This document shows positions 1-9,459 of a stretch of 64,000 nt of DNA, one piece after another. Location: the NCBI GenBank assembly GCA_905182035.1, contig CAJIZL010000013.1, forward strand, positions 1-64,000, written 5' to 3'. The position numbers and the translations under genes were made by a program. The stretch comes from Oceanospirillaceae bacterium ASP10-02a. Lineage in GTDB: Bacteria; Pseudomonadota; Gammaproteobacteria; Pseudomonadales; Balneatricaceae. The notes beneath the pieces are model-generated. The model had not been told where the DNA came from, made no database searches, and worked only from the letters and a program-made list of their open reading frames with translations. The number at the start of each line of letters is the position of its first letter. Within the stretch, counting starts at the first letter, position 1.

Positions 1-1
1 A

Positions 2-61
2 GCAGCAGATAAGCAAGCAGCAGATAAGCAAGCAGCAGATAAGCAAGCAGCAGATAAGAAA
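2..61 (+). repeat. 15-bp tandem repeat inside tolA
   Basis: Four adjacent copies of a 15-bp unit (GCAGCAGATAAGCAA, the last one ending AAGAAA) encode AADKQ/AADKK. The array runs into the window edge, so total copy number is unknown. Units in multiples of three keep the frame, so slippage would only change the length of the TolA helix. Confidence 0.9.
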
Positions 62-511
62 GTGGCCAAAAAGAAGGCAGCAGACAAGAGAGCAGCAGAC
101 AAGAGAGTGGCGCAACAGTTAGCTGAAGATCAGCAGGCGTTAGATAGTTTGTTAGTTGATGAAGAAGCACAAACCCAGGCCTTGGAAAAGCAAGCCACTG
201 ATGGTCAAGCGGTTGCCTCTGCAGTACAATATATAAGAAACGAAATTATCCAGAAGTGGGTTAGGCCTGCTAATGCTCGTACGGGAATGGTAGTTGAACT
301 AGTTATTCAACTGCTCCCTACGGGTGAAATCCTTTCTATAGGGGTAAGTTATCGCGATGCCAGTGCTACAGATGCATTTGTAGCGTCGGTAGTAAAGGCC
401 GTGAATAAAGTTGGACGCTTTGATAAGTTAAGTCAACTAGATTCAGCGTTATTTGATGCAAACTTCCGTAAAGTTACCCTTGTTTTTAAACCAGAGGATT
501 TAAGATTGTGA
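2..511 (+). CDS. tolA: TolA C-terminal part (5' end outside window)
   Basis: Periplasm-spanning protein of the Tol-Pal envelope system; it links TolQR in the inner membrane to TolB and Pal. The frame is open from base 2, so the gene starts before the window. What is visible is the end of the Lys/Ala/Asp/Gln-rich helical domain II (repeats of AADKQ) and then a globular domain III of about 100 residues (from about VQYIRNEIIQKW to the end), the part that contacts Pal and TolB in known TolA proteins. The call rests mainly on position directly before tolB and on the repeat-plus-globule architecture. Its stop codon TGA (509-511) overlaps the tolB start, so the two are probably translationally coupled. 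Confidence 0.88.
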   Translation, partial: AADKQAADKQAADKQAADKKVAKKKAADKRAADKRVAQQLAEDQQALDSLLVDEEAQTQALEKQATDGQAVASAVQYIRNEIIQKWVRPANARTGMVVELVIQLLPTGEILSIGVSYRDASATDAFVASVVKAVNKVGRFDKLSQLDSALFDANFRKVTLVFKPEDLRL

Positions 512-1854
512 TGCGAGTAAAAAAAATTGTTCAATTAGCTCAAAGAGCACCTAAACCAATATCCTTCTCAGTATTTTTATCCACCGTTTTTACTTTGCTG
601 TTTTCCTTTTCAGCATGGTCGTCAAATTTGGTTATTGAAATAACTCAGGGTGTCGATAACCCTGTGCCTATTGCCGTGGTGCCGTTTCAGTGGTCTGGTG
701 ATAAGGCTTTGAAAGATGATGTCGCACTGGTAGTTGATGCGGACTTGGAGCGTAGTGGTCAGTTTAAATCCCTAAAACGTTCGTTGATGCTCAGTTTTCC
801 TTATCAAACCGAAGATGTCTATTACCGCGACTGGCGTTATCTATCGACTGAATACTTAGTCATAGGTCAGGTTTTGCCCACTAATTCAGGGGGCTATCAA
901 GTCGATTACCAGCTCTTCGACGTACAACGCGGAGAACCTATTGCAACTGGACGCTTTTCTGGCGGCAAAAATGATTTACGAGCCTTGGGCCATTCTGTAA
1001 GTGATGCTGTATATGAAGCATTAACAGGCCTTAGGGGTGCCTTTAGAACCCGTATTGCCTATGTTGCCGCCGATAAAAAGGTTAATCCCAGTTATTACAA
1101 ATTATTGGTTGCTGATGCCGATGGGTATAATGCCAAAGAGATACTCAAGTCTAATCAGCCGATTATGTCGCCATCTTGGTCTCGTGACGCCAGCAAGTTG
1201 GCTTATGTTTCTTTTGAAACAAATCGCCCTGCTATTTACGTTCAAGACATCACCACAGGTAAACGTGAGCGCATCAAGTCTTTTAAAGGTATCAACGGCG
1301 CCCCAGCTTGGTCTCCTGATGGAGGAAAGTTAGCTATGGTGTTGTCTAAAGATGGCAATGCAGAAATATATGTCTTAGATTTGACAAGCAAACGCCTTAC
1401 CCGAGTAACGAAGCACTATGGTATTGATACGGAGCCCTCTTGGAGCGTGGATGGTAAGCATATCCTGTTTACTTCTGATCGAGGGGGTAAACCGCAAATA
1501 TATCAGGTAACGTTAGATTCTGGCTGGGTAGAAAGATTGACCTTTGAAGGTGATTACAATGCCCGTGGCAGTTTAACGCATGATGGGCGGTTTTTAGTGC
1601 TTGTCAGTCGTCACGATACGCGTTTCCATATTGCGGTGCAAGATTTACAGCGAGGTACCATGTCCTTGTTAACCCAAACAAGTTTAGATGAATCTCCAAG
1701 TGTGGCACCAAATGGCAGTATGGTGATCTATTCTACGCAACAAGGCGGCCGTGATATTTTGGCAGCAGTATCGATAGATGGCAAAGTTAAATTTAATATT
1801 CCTGCAAATGAAGGTGTTGTTAGAGAGCCAGCGTGGTCACCTTACCTGAATTAA
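511..1854 (+). CDS. tolB: Tol-Pal system beta-propeller protein TolB
   Basis: Periplasmic TolB, partner of Pal and TolA in outer-membrane constriction. The 447-aa product has an N-terminal signal peptide (hydrophobic stretch at about residues 18-38), an N-terminal mixed domain, and a C-terminal six-bladed propeller whose blades show the typical repeats PSWSRDASKLAYVS, PAWSPDGGKLAMV and PSWSVDGKHILFTSD. Length matches the family. ATG 511 overlaps the tolA stop; an in-frame GTG at 508 is the alternative start. Followed by pal in the same direction. Confidence 0.96.
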   Translation: MRVKKIVQLAQRAPKPISFSVFLSTVFTLLFSFSAWSSNLVIEITQGVDNPVPIAVVPFQWSGDKALKDDVALVVDADLERSGQFKSLKRSLMLSFPYQTEDVYYRDWRYLSTEYLVIGQVLPTNSGGYQVDYQLFDVQRGEPIATGRFSGGKNDLRALGHSVSDAVYEALTGLRGAFRTRIAYVAADKKVNPSYYKLLVADADGYNAKEILKSNQPIMSPSWSRDASKLAYVSFETNRPAIYVQDITTGKRERIKSFKGINGAPAWSPDGGKLAMVLSKDGNAEIYVLDLTSKRLTRVTKHYGIDTEPSWSVDGKHILFTSDRGGKPQIYQVTLDSGWVERLTFEGDYNARGSLTHDGRFLVLVSRHDTRFHIAVQDLQRGTMSLLTQTSLDESPSVAPNGSMVIYSTQQGGRDILAAVSIDGKVKFNIPANEGVVREPAWSPYLN

Positions 1855-1955
1855 TCATCATAAGATCAGTAATCCTAGTGGTCTGGTGTTTATGTATGCT
1901 AGAATTAGTAACGAATTTTTTGAACAATAACTAGAAATGAATGGGGAGCACGTCC

Positions 1956-2627
1956 ATGCAAATGGGTAACTTAAGTAAATTCATCATATCCGGTGTAATG
2001 GTGGCTTTTTTAGCAGCCTGCAGTACTACTGGTGAAACCACTGATGCAACTGCAAGCACGCAAGCAGCGCAGGTGGCTGTAGATAATACGTCACTGGCTG
2101 AAGCTCAAGCGCTGATTGAAGCAGCGGCAGCAGCTAAAGCAGCAGCGGCAGAAGCTAAAGCACTGGCAGCAGCAGCGGTTCAAGCCGAAGCTAAAGCTGC
2201 AGCAGATGCAGCTAAAGCTGCAGCAGATGCAGCACAACAAGCTGCAGCAAATGTTGCTCAACAACAGCAGCAAGCACAGGAAGCGGCTCAAGCACTGGCG
2301 CACATCATCTATTTTGATTTTGACCAGTCCACCATTAAAGCTGAGTTCCGTACTGCACTTAACGGCCACGCTGCGTATTTAAGCCAAAATCCTTCTGCGA
2401 GTATCGTGTTAGAAGGGCATGCCGATGAACGCGGAACCCGTGAGTACAATATTGCTTTGGGTGAGCGTCGTGGCAATGCTGTAAGTCGTTATCTGGTAGT
2501 GCAAGGCGTTTCAATAGATGCCATTGAAGTGGTTAGTTTTGGTGAAGAACGTCCAGTTAATGCGGGCCACGATAGCGCTTCTTGGTCTGAGAACCGCCGC
2601 GTAGAAATTCGGTACATTAATTACTAA
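1956..2627 (+). CDS. pal: Peptidoglycan-associated lipoprotein Pal with long Ala-rich linker
   Basis: Outer-membrane lipoprotein that anchors the membrane to peptidoglycan. I chose ATG 1956 because GGGGAG (1943-1948) sits 7 bases upstream and the resulting N-terminus is a lipoprotein signal with lipobox LAAC (Cys22). The C-terminal OmpA-like domain (about residues 116-223) has the peptidoglycan-binding segment with [12 protein letters not shown] and a closing ENRRVEI. Between them, about residues 48-114 are almost only Ala, Lys, Glu, Asp and Gln, a predicted long helix similar in style to TolA domain II. At 223 aa it is longer than a typical Pal (about 170-180 aa), and the excess is this linker. 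Confidence 0.95.
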   Translation: MQMGNLSKFIISGVMVAFLAACSTTGETTDATASTQAAQVAVDNTSLAEAQALIEAAAAAKAAAAEAKALAAAAVQAEAKAAADAAKAAADAAQQAAANVAQQQQQAQEAAQALAHIIYFDFDQSTIKAEFRTALNGHAAYLSQNPSASIVLEGHADERGTREYNIALGERRGNAVSRYLVVQGVSIDAIEVVSFGEERPVNAGHDSASWSENRRVEIRYINY

Positions 2628-2640
2628 TTAGGTTTAGTTA

Positions 2641-2664
2641 CTGCTGTTGCTGCAGCAACAGCAG
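2641..2664. repeat. 24-bp perfect palindrome between pal and cpoB
   Basis: Two 12-base arms (CTGCTGTTGCTG and its exact complement) meet without a spacer. No T-run follows, so it is not an ordinary intrinsic terminator. It could fold in mRNA as a processing or stability element between pal and cpoB. Confidence 0.75.
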
Positions 2665-2689
2665 GATAATGTAGACTGTTATACGCCCT

Positions 2690-2733
2690 AAACACCATCG
2701 TTGTGCTTTGCATAACGGTGGTTTTTGTTTTTT
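2690..2733 (+). terminator. Possible imperfect Rho-independent terminator after pal
   Basis: An imperfect stem (CACCATCGTTGTGC pairing with GCATAACGGTGG, with a bulge) is followed by a T-rich run (GTTTTTGTTTTTT). It would reduce readthrough into cpoB, which starts about 30 bases later. The stem is imperfect, so this is tentative. Confidence 0.4.
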
Positions 2734-2761
2734 AACTTGGTGCTTTTTGAGGTTCACTTGC

Positions 2762-3622
2762 ATGTCTCAAACTATTAGATGTTTTACTCTCTTGTTAGTT
2801 GTATTGGCTACCTCAGTTCAAGTATCTGCCAATAGTGTTGTACCTGTCAGTGATTTGGTAAATGATGTCGCTGCCCAGTCTTTAGCAACTTCTCCTGCTG
2901 TGCAGCCCAAGCAAGTTGAGCCTAGTAAGGAGACACTGGTGGCTAGCACTGTAAAGGCAAATGCCAATGCACAAATGTTTGATCTAGTTGAGCTTTTGCA
3001 GCAAGAATTGCAACAATTACGTGGGCAAGTTGAAGAGCTTAACTACAACTTAGAGCGTCTTAAAAACGATCAAAAACAACGTTACTTGGATTTAGACCGT
3101 CGAATTGTTAGTTTGTCCAGTCAACCCCTGGCAGTGAATGAACCGCAGACCACTTCCGTTGTTAGTCAAACAATGCAAAATAATGGCACCAGAGGCCAAG
3201 GTGATGATGCAACATCCGTAGAACAAGCGATAGTGGTTAAGGAATCTTATGACCCTGAGGTTGTAAAAGCGGCCTATAAGGCTGCATTCACCCTCATTAG
3301 AGAGCGTCAGTATGATGAATCCATTGTTGCATTGTTGGCCTTTGTAAAAGACTTCCCGCAAGGTTCATTGGTTGGCAATGCGCACTATTGGTTAGGAGAG
3401 GTATACATGGTGCAGGGCGATGCATCCTTGGCTGCCCTATCCTTTGAACATGTGATAGGTGAGTTCCCACAACACAGAAAAATTCCAGATGCTTTGTATA
3501 AAGCTGGAGTTGCGTACCAAAACCTAGGCAATATTGATAAAGCTAACCAGATGCTACAACGCGTGCTGCTGGAGTATCCAGACTCTTCTGCCGCTCGTTT
3601 AGCCCAAGAACGAGTAAACTAG
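2762..3622 (+). CDS. cpoB: Cell division coordinator CpoB (YbgF)
   Basis: Periplasmic TolA-binding protein that coordinates peptidoglycan synthesis with Tol-Pal constriction. ATG 2762 has GAGG 9 bases upstream and gives a signal peptide ending near VQVSA. The product of 286 aa then has a coiled coil (about residues 70-105, [20 protein letters not shown]) and C-terminal TPR repeats ([17 protein letters not shown]..., [16 protein letters not shown]..., [16 protein letters not shown]). Order and length match YbgF/CpoB. The longer reading from 2708 adds an unlikely N-terminus. Confidence 0.93.
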   Translation: MSQTIRCFTLLLVVLATSVQVSANSVVPVSDLVNDVAAQSLATSPAVQPKQVEPSKETLVASTVKANANAQMFDLVELLQQELQQLRGQVEELNYNLERLKNDQKQRYLDLDRRIVSLSSQPLAVNEPQTTSVVSQTMQNNGTRGQGDDATSVEQAIVVKESYDPEVVKAAYKAAFTLIRERQYDESIVALLAFVKDFPQGSLVGNAHYWLGEVYMVQGDASLAALSFEHVIGEFPQHRKIPDALYKAGVAYQNLGNIDKANQMLQRVLLEYPDSSAARLAQERVN

Positions 3623-3623
3623 C

Positions 3624-4691
3624 ATGTCCGATAGCCCTGCCATGATGATGAGCCAAAAAGATATCGCCACAAGAGTGCTGGTGCAAGAACACTTGGCCCA
3701 TGAACATATACAAACCATGGCCACTGTAAAAGATTTAGATACACAAAAGAAACGCATTAAAAGCTTGCTTAAACAACAAAATGCTACCTTGGTAGCGCAT
3801 TATTATACTGATGCTTTAGTCCAGGAACTGACGGAAGAGACTGGGGGATGTGTATCAGATTCTCTGGAAATGGCACGTTTTGGTAGCCACACTTCTGCGT
3901 CTACTTTGATTGTTGCTGGTGTTCACTTTATGGGTGAAACAGCGAAAATTCTTAGCCCAGAAAAACGGGTTTTAGTGCCTACATTAGAGGCGACATGTTC
4001 TCTTGATATTGGTTGCCCAGTCGATGAGTTCACAGCTTTTTGTGATGCACATCCAGACCATACGGTAGTTGTTTATGCTAACACCTCAGCGGCAGTTAAA
4101 GCTCGTGCAGATTGGGTAGTCACCTCAGGTATTGCGTTAAAATTGATGGAACACTTGGCTACCGAAGATAAGCCTATCATCTGGGGGCCAGATCAACATT
4201 TAGGCCGCTATATTGCTAAACAGACAGGCACCGAAATGTTGCTCTGGCCAGGCTCGTGTATCGTACACGACGAGTTTAAAGTGATAGGAGTTGAGCAGCT
4301 CAAACAGGTTTACCCTAATGCTGCGGTATTGGTTCATCCTGAGTCTTCTTACGCCATGGCTGAAATTGCAGATTTTGTAGGTTCCACCACACAACTTATT
4401 AAGGCGGCACAAGAGATGCCTAACAAAGAGTTCATTGTGGCAACCGATCGTGGCATTTTTTATAAAATGCAACAGGCAGCCCCTGACAAAGTGCTTATGG
4501 AAGCGCCTACAGCCGGTAATGGCGCTACCTGTCGCAGCTGCGCCCATTGTCCTTGGATGGCCATGAACGACCTAGATAAGATAGAGCAGGTGCTATTGTT
4601 TGGACACAATGAAATTGTTATTGCTGCAGATTTGCAGCAACGGGCCTTAAAACCGCTACAACGACTTATGGATTTTTCGGCAGTTAATTAA
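3624..4691 (+). CDS. nadA: Quinolinate synthase A
   Basis: Condenses iminoaspartate with dihydroxyacetone phosphate to quinolinate in NAD biosynthesis, using a 4Fe-4S cluster. The 355-aa sequence has the family features [24 protein letters not shown], the cluster cysteines in ETGGCVSDS and [13 protein letters not shown], and the [11 protein letters not shown] segment. Starts 1 base after the cpoB stop, so it is probably cotranscribed with it. Its 3' end overlaps the convergent bepA gene by 8 bp. The start codon among several nearby Met codons (3624, 3642-3648) is not certain. Confidence 0.95.
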   Translation: MSDSPAMMMSQKDIATRVLVQEHLAHEHIQTMATVKDLDTQKKRIKSLLKQQNATLVAHYYTDALVQELTEETGGCVSDSLEMARFGSHTSASTLIVAGVHFMGETAKILSPEKRVLVPTLEATCSLDIGCPVDEFTAFCDAHPDHTVVVYANTSAAVKARADWVVTSGIALKLMEHLATEDKPIIWGPDQHLGRYIAKQTGTEMLLWPGSCIVHDEFKVIGVEQLKQVYPNAAVLVHPESSYAMAEIADFVGSTTQLIKAAQEMPNKEFIVATDRGIFYKMQQAAPDKVLMEAPTAGNGATCRSCAHCPWMAMNDLDKIEQVLLFGHNEIVIAADLQQRALKPLQRLMDFSAVN

Positions 4692-6195
4692 ACTCTGCTT
4701 GATCAGTTAAAAGGTTTAAGGCGTTTTGCTTTTGTAGTGACACCGAACCTGCTTGAGCATCTGCTTGTTGTTGGCTGGCGTATCTGGCCTGTTTAAGGGC
4801 CAATTGAGCTTCGCCGCGTAATAAATGCCACTGTGATTGGGCCATATGGTTCAGTTGCAAGCGCTGATCAGTGGCGGCCCATTCAGCTAGTGTGCGCCAA
4901 CCTATAGTCCATGTAGGCTGGTTCTCTAATACTGCTAATAAAACAGTTATGGCGGCCTTGGGCTTATTATCTTGGCGTAAGGCTTGGGCATTAACCCATA
5001 GGGATAAACTATTATCACGGCGGTGAAGTTTTCGTAGCTTCAACTGCTTGAATACTTCTTGTGTTTGTTTCTGGTTCAGTAAGCTATGCATCCAGCTATA
5101 CCAAAGTAATGTTGCGTTAGGTTGTCTCAATGACAAGTCTTGGAGTTGTTGCGTGGCTAAGTTTAATTCCCCCGAAGCTTGGTTAACAAGTGCCTCAGAA
5201 AATGCAACTAAGGTACTGTAGTGATTAACTAGCGGGTCAATGTTACGCATTAGTTGACTAACGGAGGGCACAGGAGAGCCAGATAAAGCAATAGTTTGGT
5301 AAATTTTTAGTAACTCAAAACTGAGGTCAAAACCATGTTCATTCTGGCTCTGTTGAGTTATTAAAATGCGCTGACTAATGTCTGCCACGCGTTCATTGTT
5401 AATAGGATGGCTGCGGGCCCAATCCCACTGAGGGGACTCCGTGACGTAGGGTGATTGTAATCGTTGTAATAAGCGTTGCATGTGGGTGACATCAAAAGGA
5501 CTTTGGTACATTAAATCAAATCCAACACGGTCCGCTTCTCGCTCATGACTGCGGCTATAACTAAGTTGACTGCGCTGGAGAACTGATTGGGTGGCGTACA
5601 TACCAGCTTCCCCAATATCACCATCAACGTTTCCCGCAAGCCATATAGAAGCAATAAATGCACCCAAATACAACGGCGCTCGGGCCTTTGCTTGCGCTTG
5701 GGTCTGTACATAATGGCGTAAGCTAAGGTGGGCTACTTCGTGTGCTAGTACAGCTACTAATTCGTCTACAGATCCAGCTTGTTGTATCAAGCCAGTATTA
5801 ATGCCAATAATACCACCTGGAGCTGCAAAGGCATTGATATTGCTATCTCGTACAAGAAAAAGGTGGGTATTTTTGTTGCTAAGTTGACTCCGGCTAATTA
5901 ATGGCTGAGTTAGATCTGTAATAAATTTTAGGGCGGCAAGGTCGTTCCACAGAGGCAGTTGTTTGCGCATGCTAGCAGCTATGAGATTACCAAAACGATA
6001 CTCATCTTCTAGACTCATGTCAGTGGAGTTGTGGGTGTTAATTAGTGGTAAATTGCCTGCATGAACCATTTGAATAATGCCTGACAATGACAATACCGCA
6101 ACCAGCGAGCAGCTAACCCGCAGTATAGGATTAATAAAATATATCAAGCATAGATAGGACTGGAGGACCGCTTGACCTATAATGTGGCTTCTCAT
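4684..6195 (-). CDS. bepA: M48-family periplasmic metalloprotease, BepA-like
   Basis: Zinc protease/chaperone of the outer-membrane assembly quality-control type. The 503-aa product has an N-terminal hydrophobic signal segment (about residues 16-46, ending VHA), the zinc motif HEVAH at about 152-156, the third ligand in [10 protein letters not shown] near 220, and a C-terminal helical repeat region with TPR-like units. ATG 6195 has AGGAA upstream. The promoter region is shared with the divergent tusA (33 bp apart). Family assignment is firm; the name bepA follows from TPR content and conserved neighbourhood (bepA-tusA-perM). Confidence 0.88.
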   Translation of the reverse strand: MRSHIIGQAVLQSYLCLIYFINPILRVSCSLVAVLSLSGIIQMVHAGNLPLINTHNSTDMSLEDEYRFGNLIAASMRKQLPLWNDLAALKFITDLTQPLISRSQLSNKNTHLFLVRDSNINAFAAPGGIIGINTGLIQQAGSVDELVAVLAHEVAHLSLRHYVQTQAQAKARAPLYLGAFIASIWLAGNVDGDIGEAGMYATQSVLQRSQLSYSRSHEREADRVGFDLMYQSPFDVTHMQRLLQRLQSPYVTESPQWDWARSHPINNERVADISQRILITQQSQNEHGFDLSFELLKIYQTIALSGSPVPSVSQLMRNIDPLVNHYSTLVAFSEALVNQASGELNLATQQLQDLSLRQPNATLLWYSWMHSLLNQKQTQEVFKQLKLRKLHRRDNSLSLWVNAQALRQDNKPKAAITVLLAVLENQPTWTIGWRTLAEWAATDQRLQLNHMAQSQWHLLRGEAQLALKQARYASQQQADAQAGSVSLQKQNALNLLTDQAEFN

Positions 6196-6228
6196 TGCAA
6201 ATTCCTATTAACGAAGGTGAGATTTGAT

Positions 6229-6486
6229 ATGGGCTATGATATGACATTGGGTACAGCACAGTGGCAGAAAATGCTCGATACGAAAGGTTTACAATGCCCG
6301 TTACCTCTATTAAAAGCTAAACGGGCTTTAAGTCAATTAGAAGCGGGTCAAAAGCTTAAAGTGCTAGCGACAGATGCTGGTTCGCAAAGAGACTTTGCAG
6401 CCTGGACCCGATTAACTGGCCACCACTTACATCAAAATCAATGTATTGACGGTGTTTATCACTACCTCATTGAAAAGATAATTTAG
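6229..6486 (+). CDS. TusA/SirA-like sulfurtransferase
   Basis: Small cytoplasmic sulfur-carrier protein of the TusA family (about 85 aa), which accepts persulfide sulfur on the Cys of its CPxP motif, seen here in DTKGLQCPLPLLKAKRAL near the N-terminus. ATG 6229 is preceded by AAGGTGAG at good spacing; an upstream in-frame start at 6172 would overlap bepA and is unlikely. Followed 8 bp later by a PerM-type membrane protein. Whether it serves tRNA thiolation or molybdenum-enzyme maturation cannot be told from sequence. Confidence 0.88.
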   Translation: MGYDMTLGTAQWQKMLDTKGLQCPLPLLKAKRALSQLEAGQKLKVLATDAGSQRDFAAWTRLTGHHLHQNQCIDGVYHYLIEKII

Positions 6487-6494
6487 GATAACAC

Positions 6495-7553
6495 ATGTTT
6501 AAAGTATTCCGTTCTTGGTTGGACCACTTTTTTGACGATGAGCAGGCACTGTTATTGCTGGTTTTATTGGCTGCTGGTTTAGCTGCAATTTTGATGTTTG
6601 GATCCACCTTAGCCCCAGTAATTGCAAGTATGATACTGGCGTATTTAACCCTTGGTCTAGTGCAGTGGTTAGAGCGTTTTGGAGTTAATCATTTGCCTGC
6701 GGTGTGGGGTATTTATAGTTTATTTATAGCATCGCTTATGGCGTTTATTTTTGTTGTATTGCCCTTGTTATGGCACCAAGCAACGGCCTTACTAAGTGAT
6801 TTGCCATTAATGCTAGAAAAACTGCGGGACTTGTTTATGTTATTACCAGAACAATATCCTGAATTGGTTAGTGCCGACCAAATTAAGCAACTGGCTGATG
6901 CTGCTATGGCAGAGGCTGGTAATGCTGGACAGCTATTAGTATCCTTCTCCTTAGCGTCTATTGGCCAGTCGCTCACTTGGTTAGTGTACCTGGTGCTGGT
7001 GCCAATTTTAGTATTTTTCTTTCTAAAAGATGGCCATATGATGGTGCTTTGGTTAACCTCATTTTTACCAAATAAACGTAACGTTTTAAGCCATGTATGG
7101 CTTGAAATGGACCAGCAAATTTCTAATTACGTGCGTGGCAAGGTGGTTGAAATTGTGATTGTGGGGACCGTTACTTACGTTGCTTTTTTGTGGTTAGGCT
7201 TGAATTATGCCGCATTATTAGCCATGATTGTGGGTTTATCTGTGCTCATTCCTTACATAGGAGCGACACTTGTGACTATCCCTGTAGCATTGATTAGCTA
7301 TGTACAATGGGGCGTTTCTACGGAATTTTATACCTTAATCATCATCTACGGAATCATTCAGACCCTCGATGGTAACGTACTTGTGCCTTTGTTATTTTCA
7401 GAAGCAGTGAACTTACACGCAGTGGCTATTATTATAGCTGTGTTATTTTTTGGCAGCCTGTGGGGCCTGTGGGGCGTGTTTTTTGCCATTCCTTTGGCAA
7501 CATTAATTAAAGCTGTAATGAATGCCTGGCCTAAGAAGTTGTTAGCTGGTTAA
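6495..7553 (+). CDS. AI-2E/PerM family membrane protein
   Basis: Inner-membrane protein of the AI-2E transporter (UPF0118/PerM) family, 352 aa, with about seven or eight hydrophobic segments and the conserved central region (WLEMDQQISNYVRGKVVEI) and C-terminal part (LVPLLFSEAVNLHAVAIIIAVL). AGGA precedes ATG 6495. Members have been linked to permease or sodium/proton exchange functions, but the substrate is unknown. The 3' end overlaps the convergent bcp gene by 23 bp. Confidence 0.9.
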   Translation: MFKVFRSWLDHFFDDEQALLLLVLLAAGLAAILMFGSTLAPVIASMILAYLTLGLVQWLERFGVNHLPAVWGIYSLFIASLMAFIFVVLPLLWHQATALLSDLPLMLEKLRDLFMLLPEQYPELVSADQIKQLADAAMAEAGNAGQLLVSFSLASIGQSLTWLVYLVLVPILVFFFLKDGHMMVLWLTSFLPNKRNVLSHVWLEMDQQISNYVRGKVVEIVIVGTVTYVAFLWLGLNYAALLAMIVGLSVLIPYIGATLVTIPVALISYVQWGVSTEFYTLIIIYGIIQTLDGNVLVPLLFSEAVNLHAVAIIIAVLFFGSLWGLWGVFFAIPLATLIKAVMNAWPKKLLAG

Positions 7554-8004
7554 GGTAATCTAAAACTATCTGAGCGTGCTCCGTTACTTTTACAGCACGC
7601 CACTCTTGTACCAAAATGCCTGCTGGGTTAATCACGAAGGTGCTGCGGTCAATACCCATATATTCTTTTCCGTATAGCTTTTTTAACTTGATAACATCAA
7701 AAAGTTGGCATAACGCTTCGCTCTCATCACTAATGAGTTCAAAGTTGTAACCCTGTTTAGCTTTGAAACTTTCGTGCTGTTTAATAGAATCCCTTGAAAT
7801 GCCAAATATTTTACAATTGAGCTTTTCAAACTCACTAAGTAAGTTGTTAAAATCATGGCCCTCAGTAGTGCAACCAGGAGTTGCGTCTTTTGGGTAAAAA
7901 TAAAGCACAATAAATTGGCCTTTTAACTGATCTAAACTAAATTCAATTTGGCTTGTAGCTGGGGCTGTTAAGTGGGGCACTGGGTGTCCAATAGTAAGGC
8001 TCAT
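7531..8004 (-). CDS. bcp: Thioredoxin-dependent peroxiredoxin, Bcp/PrxQ type
   Basis: Reduces hydrogen peroxide and organic hydroperoxides with thioredoxin as electron donor. Start ATG 8004 gives MSLTIGHPVPHLTAP and 157 aa, the normal family length; the longer open frame to 8193 runs under the bamC start region and is not needed. The peroxidatic Cys is in YPKDATPGCTTEGHDF (about residue 45). Divergent from bamC, convergent with perM. Confidence 0.95.
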   Translation of the reverse strand: MSLTIGHPVPHLTAPATSQIEFSLDQLKGQFIVLYFYPKDATPGCTTEGHDFNNLLSEFEKLNCKIFGISRDSIKQHESFKAKQGYNFELISDESEALCQLFDVIKLKKLYGKEYMGIDRSTFVINPAGILVQEWRAVKVTEHAQIVLDYLNQLTTS

Positions 8005-8071
8005 ATGGGTAGTCTCAATTAAAAGTGTTATGATATGCTTTTTGTGCCATCTTAAACAATCGGACGACATT

Positions 8072-9433
8072 TTGAAACAACAAGGCTTTGGATTTACGCG
8101 TATTCTTCCGCTATTTTTAGCTACAATGGTACTTGCTGCCTGCTCCGGCAACCCTTTACTTAATAACGATGGCGAGAATATTCTCAGAGACAAAAGTTTA
8201 GATTATGCACTATCTAAAGTGATTGATCGTATCGTTGTGCCAGAAGGTTTAAACGACGCTCAAGTTCAGAACGATCTGCTCACCATACCACGCGCTCAGT
8301 TGACGGAACTATCGACAGGAATTGAAACTGCGCCACGGCCTGATTTTGTGTTTGCTGAAGCGGGTAGTAATTCTGCACATTTAATGGGTGGTGTAAACCT
8401 AAAACGTATCAGTGTCGCTGGCAATCTAACCAAGGTACAGGGTCAAGTTGCTCAATTTTGGTCAAATCAGGGTATCGCTGTAGAAGCTGGGTCGAGCATT
8501 AAGGCCATTGAGACTGAGTGGTTTTCTCTGTCTGAAAATCCTTCCTCAGATGACTTTATCAGTCGCTGGATCCGAAGTTTAACTAAATCTGATGAAGATA
8601 TCGCCTATGGGCGGGTGAAAATAGAGTTAAGTGAAACACCAACTGATCGTACTGAACTGTCTTTGTATTTTTTGCAATATACTCAGTTAGAAATCGCTCA
8701 AAACCAAACTTTGGATTGGCAGGAAGCTGGCCGTGAGTTATCCAATGAGTCTGAAATCACCTTTGAATTGCTGCGTTATCTCAGCCGCACAGCACAGGTA
8801 GCTCAAAAAACAGATGAAACTAATCTACAACATCACGTGCCTTTGTTGGGCAAAGATCAACATGGACGCCCTTTGATACAACTTAACATGAGTTATGAGA
8901 AGGCCTTGCGAAAGGTTCTTTCTGCCATGTCTTCTTTTGATGTTGGCAGCTACGATGAAGTGTCTAAGAAGGTTTATTTTACCCATGAGAGCCACTTACG
9001 GGCGTCGGAAAAAATGGCATCTAACTCTGATGGAATTTGGGGCTGGTTCAAAGGATTGCACAGTGCCAAGCCTAGGGACCCTGGTATAAAAGTTAAACTG
9101 TCCCCGTTGGGCGGTAATGAGTCTGCAGACCAAGTAAACGATCGGCCTATTTATTCATCTGATCCAAAATTATCTGAAAAGAAAACTAGTTTGGCTGATA
9201 AGAAGGGTTATAAAATTTGGTTAGGTGGAAAAATAATTTTCGTATTCGAAGATGATGATCAGGGTGACATAAGTGAGACTGGAGAATATACCTATACTGG
9301 GCAGTTCCAGTTAAATTTTGAAGAAACTTTAACTAGTGTGTACCTGCAAATATTGAATAATGAAGGTCAGCCAGCTGCTAAAGTTTATGCAGAAGAGATC
9401 CTTTGGCGCTTAAAACAACAATTGGCTCAATAG
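8072..9433 (+). CDS. bamC: Outer-membrane assembly lipoprotein BamC (NlpB)
   Basis: Lipoprotein of the BAM complex that inserts beta-barrel proteins. A lipobox LAAC follows a hydrophobic signal (FTRILPLFLATMVLAAC). I prefer TTG 8072 because it puts the Cys at about residue 23; the ATG at 8030 would add 14 residues and crowd the bcp promoter. At 453 aa it is longer than E. coli BamC (344 aa); the tail has the expected repeated alpha/beta folds (KIWLGGKIIFVFEDD, VYLQILNNEGQPAAKVYAEEIL). In many pseudomonads bamC follows dapA; here dapA lies 14 kb away. Confidence 0.85.
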   Translation: MKQQGFGFTRILPLFLATMVLAACSGNPLLNNDGENILRDKSLDYALSKVIDRIVVPEGLNDAQVQNDLLTIPRAQLTELSTGIETAPRPDFVFAEAGSNSAHLMGGVNLKRISVAGNLTKVQGQVAQFWSNQGIAVEAGSSIKAIETEWFSLSENPSSDDFISRWIRSLTKSDEDIAYGRVKIELSETPTDRTELSLYFLQYTQLEIAQNQTLDWQEAGRELSNESEITFELLRYLSRTAQVAQKTDETNLQHHVPLLGKDQHGRPLIQLNMSYEKALRKVLSAMSSFDVGSYDEVSKKVYFTHESHLRASEKMASNSDGIWGWFKGLHSAKPRDPGIKVKLSPLGGNESADQVNDRPIYSSDPKLSEKKTSLADKKGYKIWLGGKIIFVFEDDDQGDISETGEYTYTGQFQLNFEETLTSVYLQILNNEGQPAAKVYAEEILWRLKQQLAQ

Positions 9434-9459
9434 GATACTTGCTACAGGAGATCTAAGGC

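Noticed and set aside
2091-2369. Cys-rich minus-strand open frame
   Set aside because: It is the shadow of the alanine-rich GCA/GCT codons of pal; low complexity and no start context.
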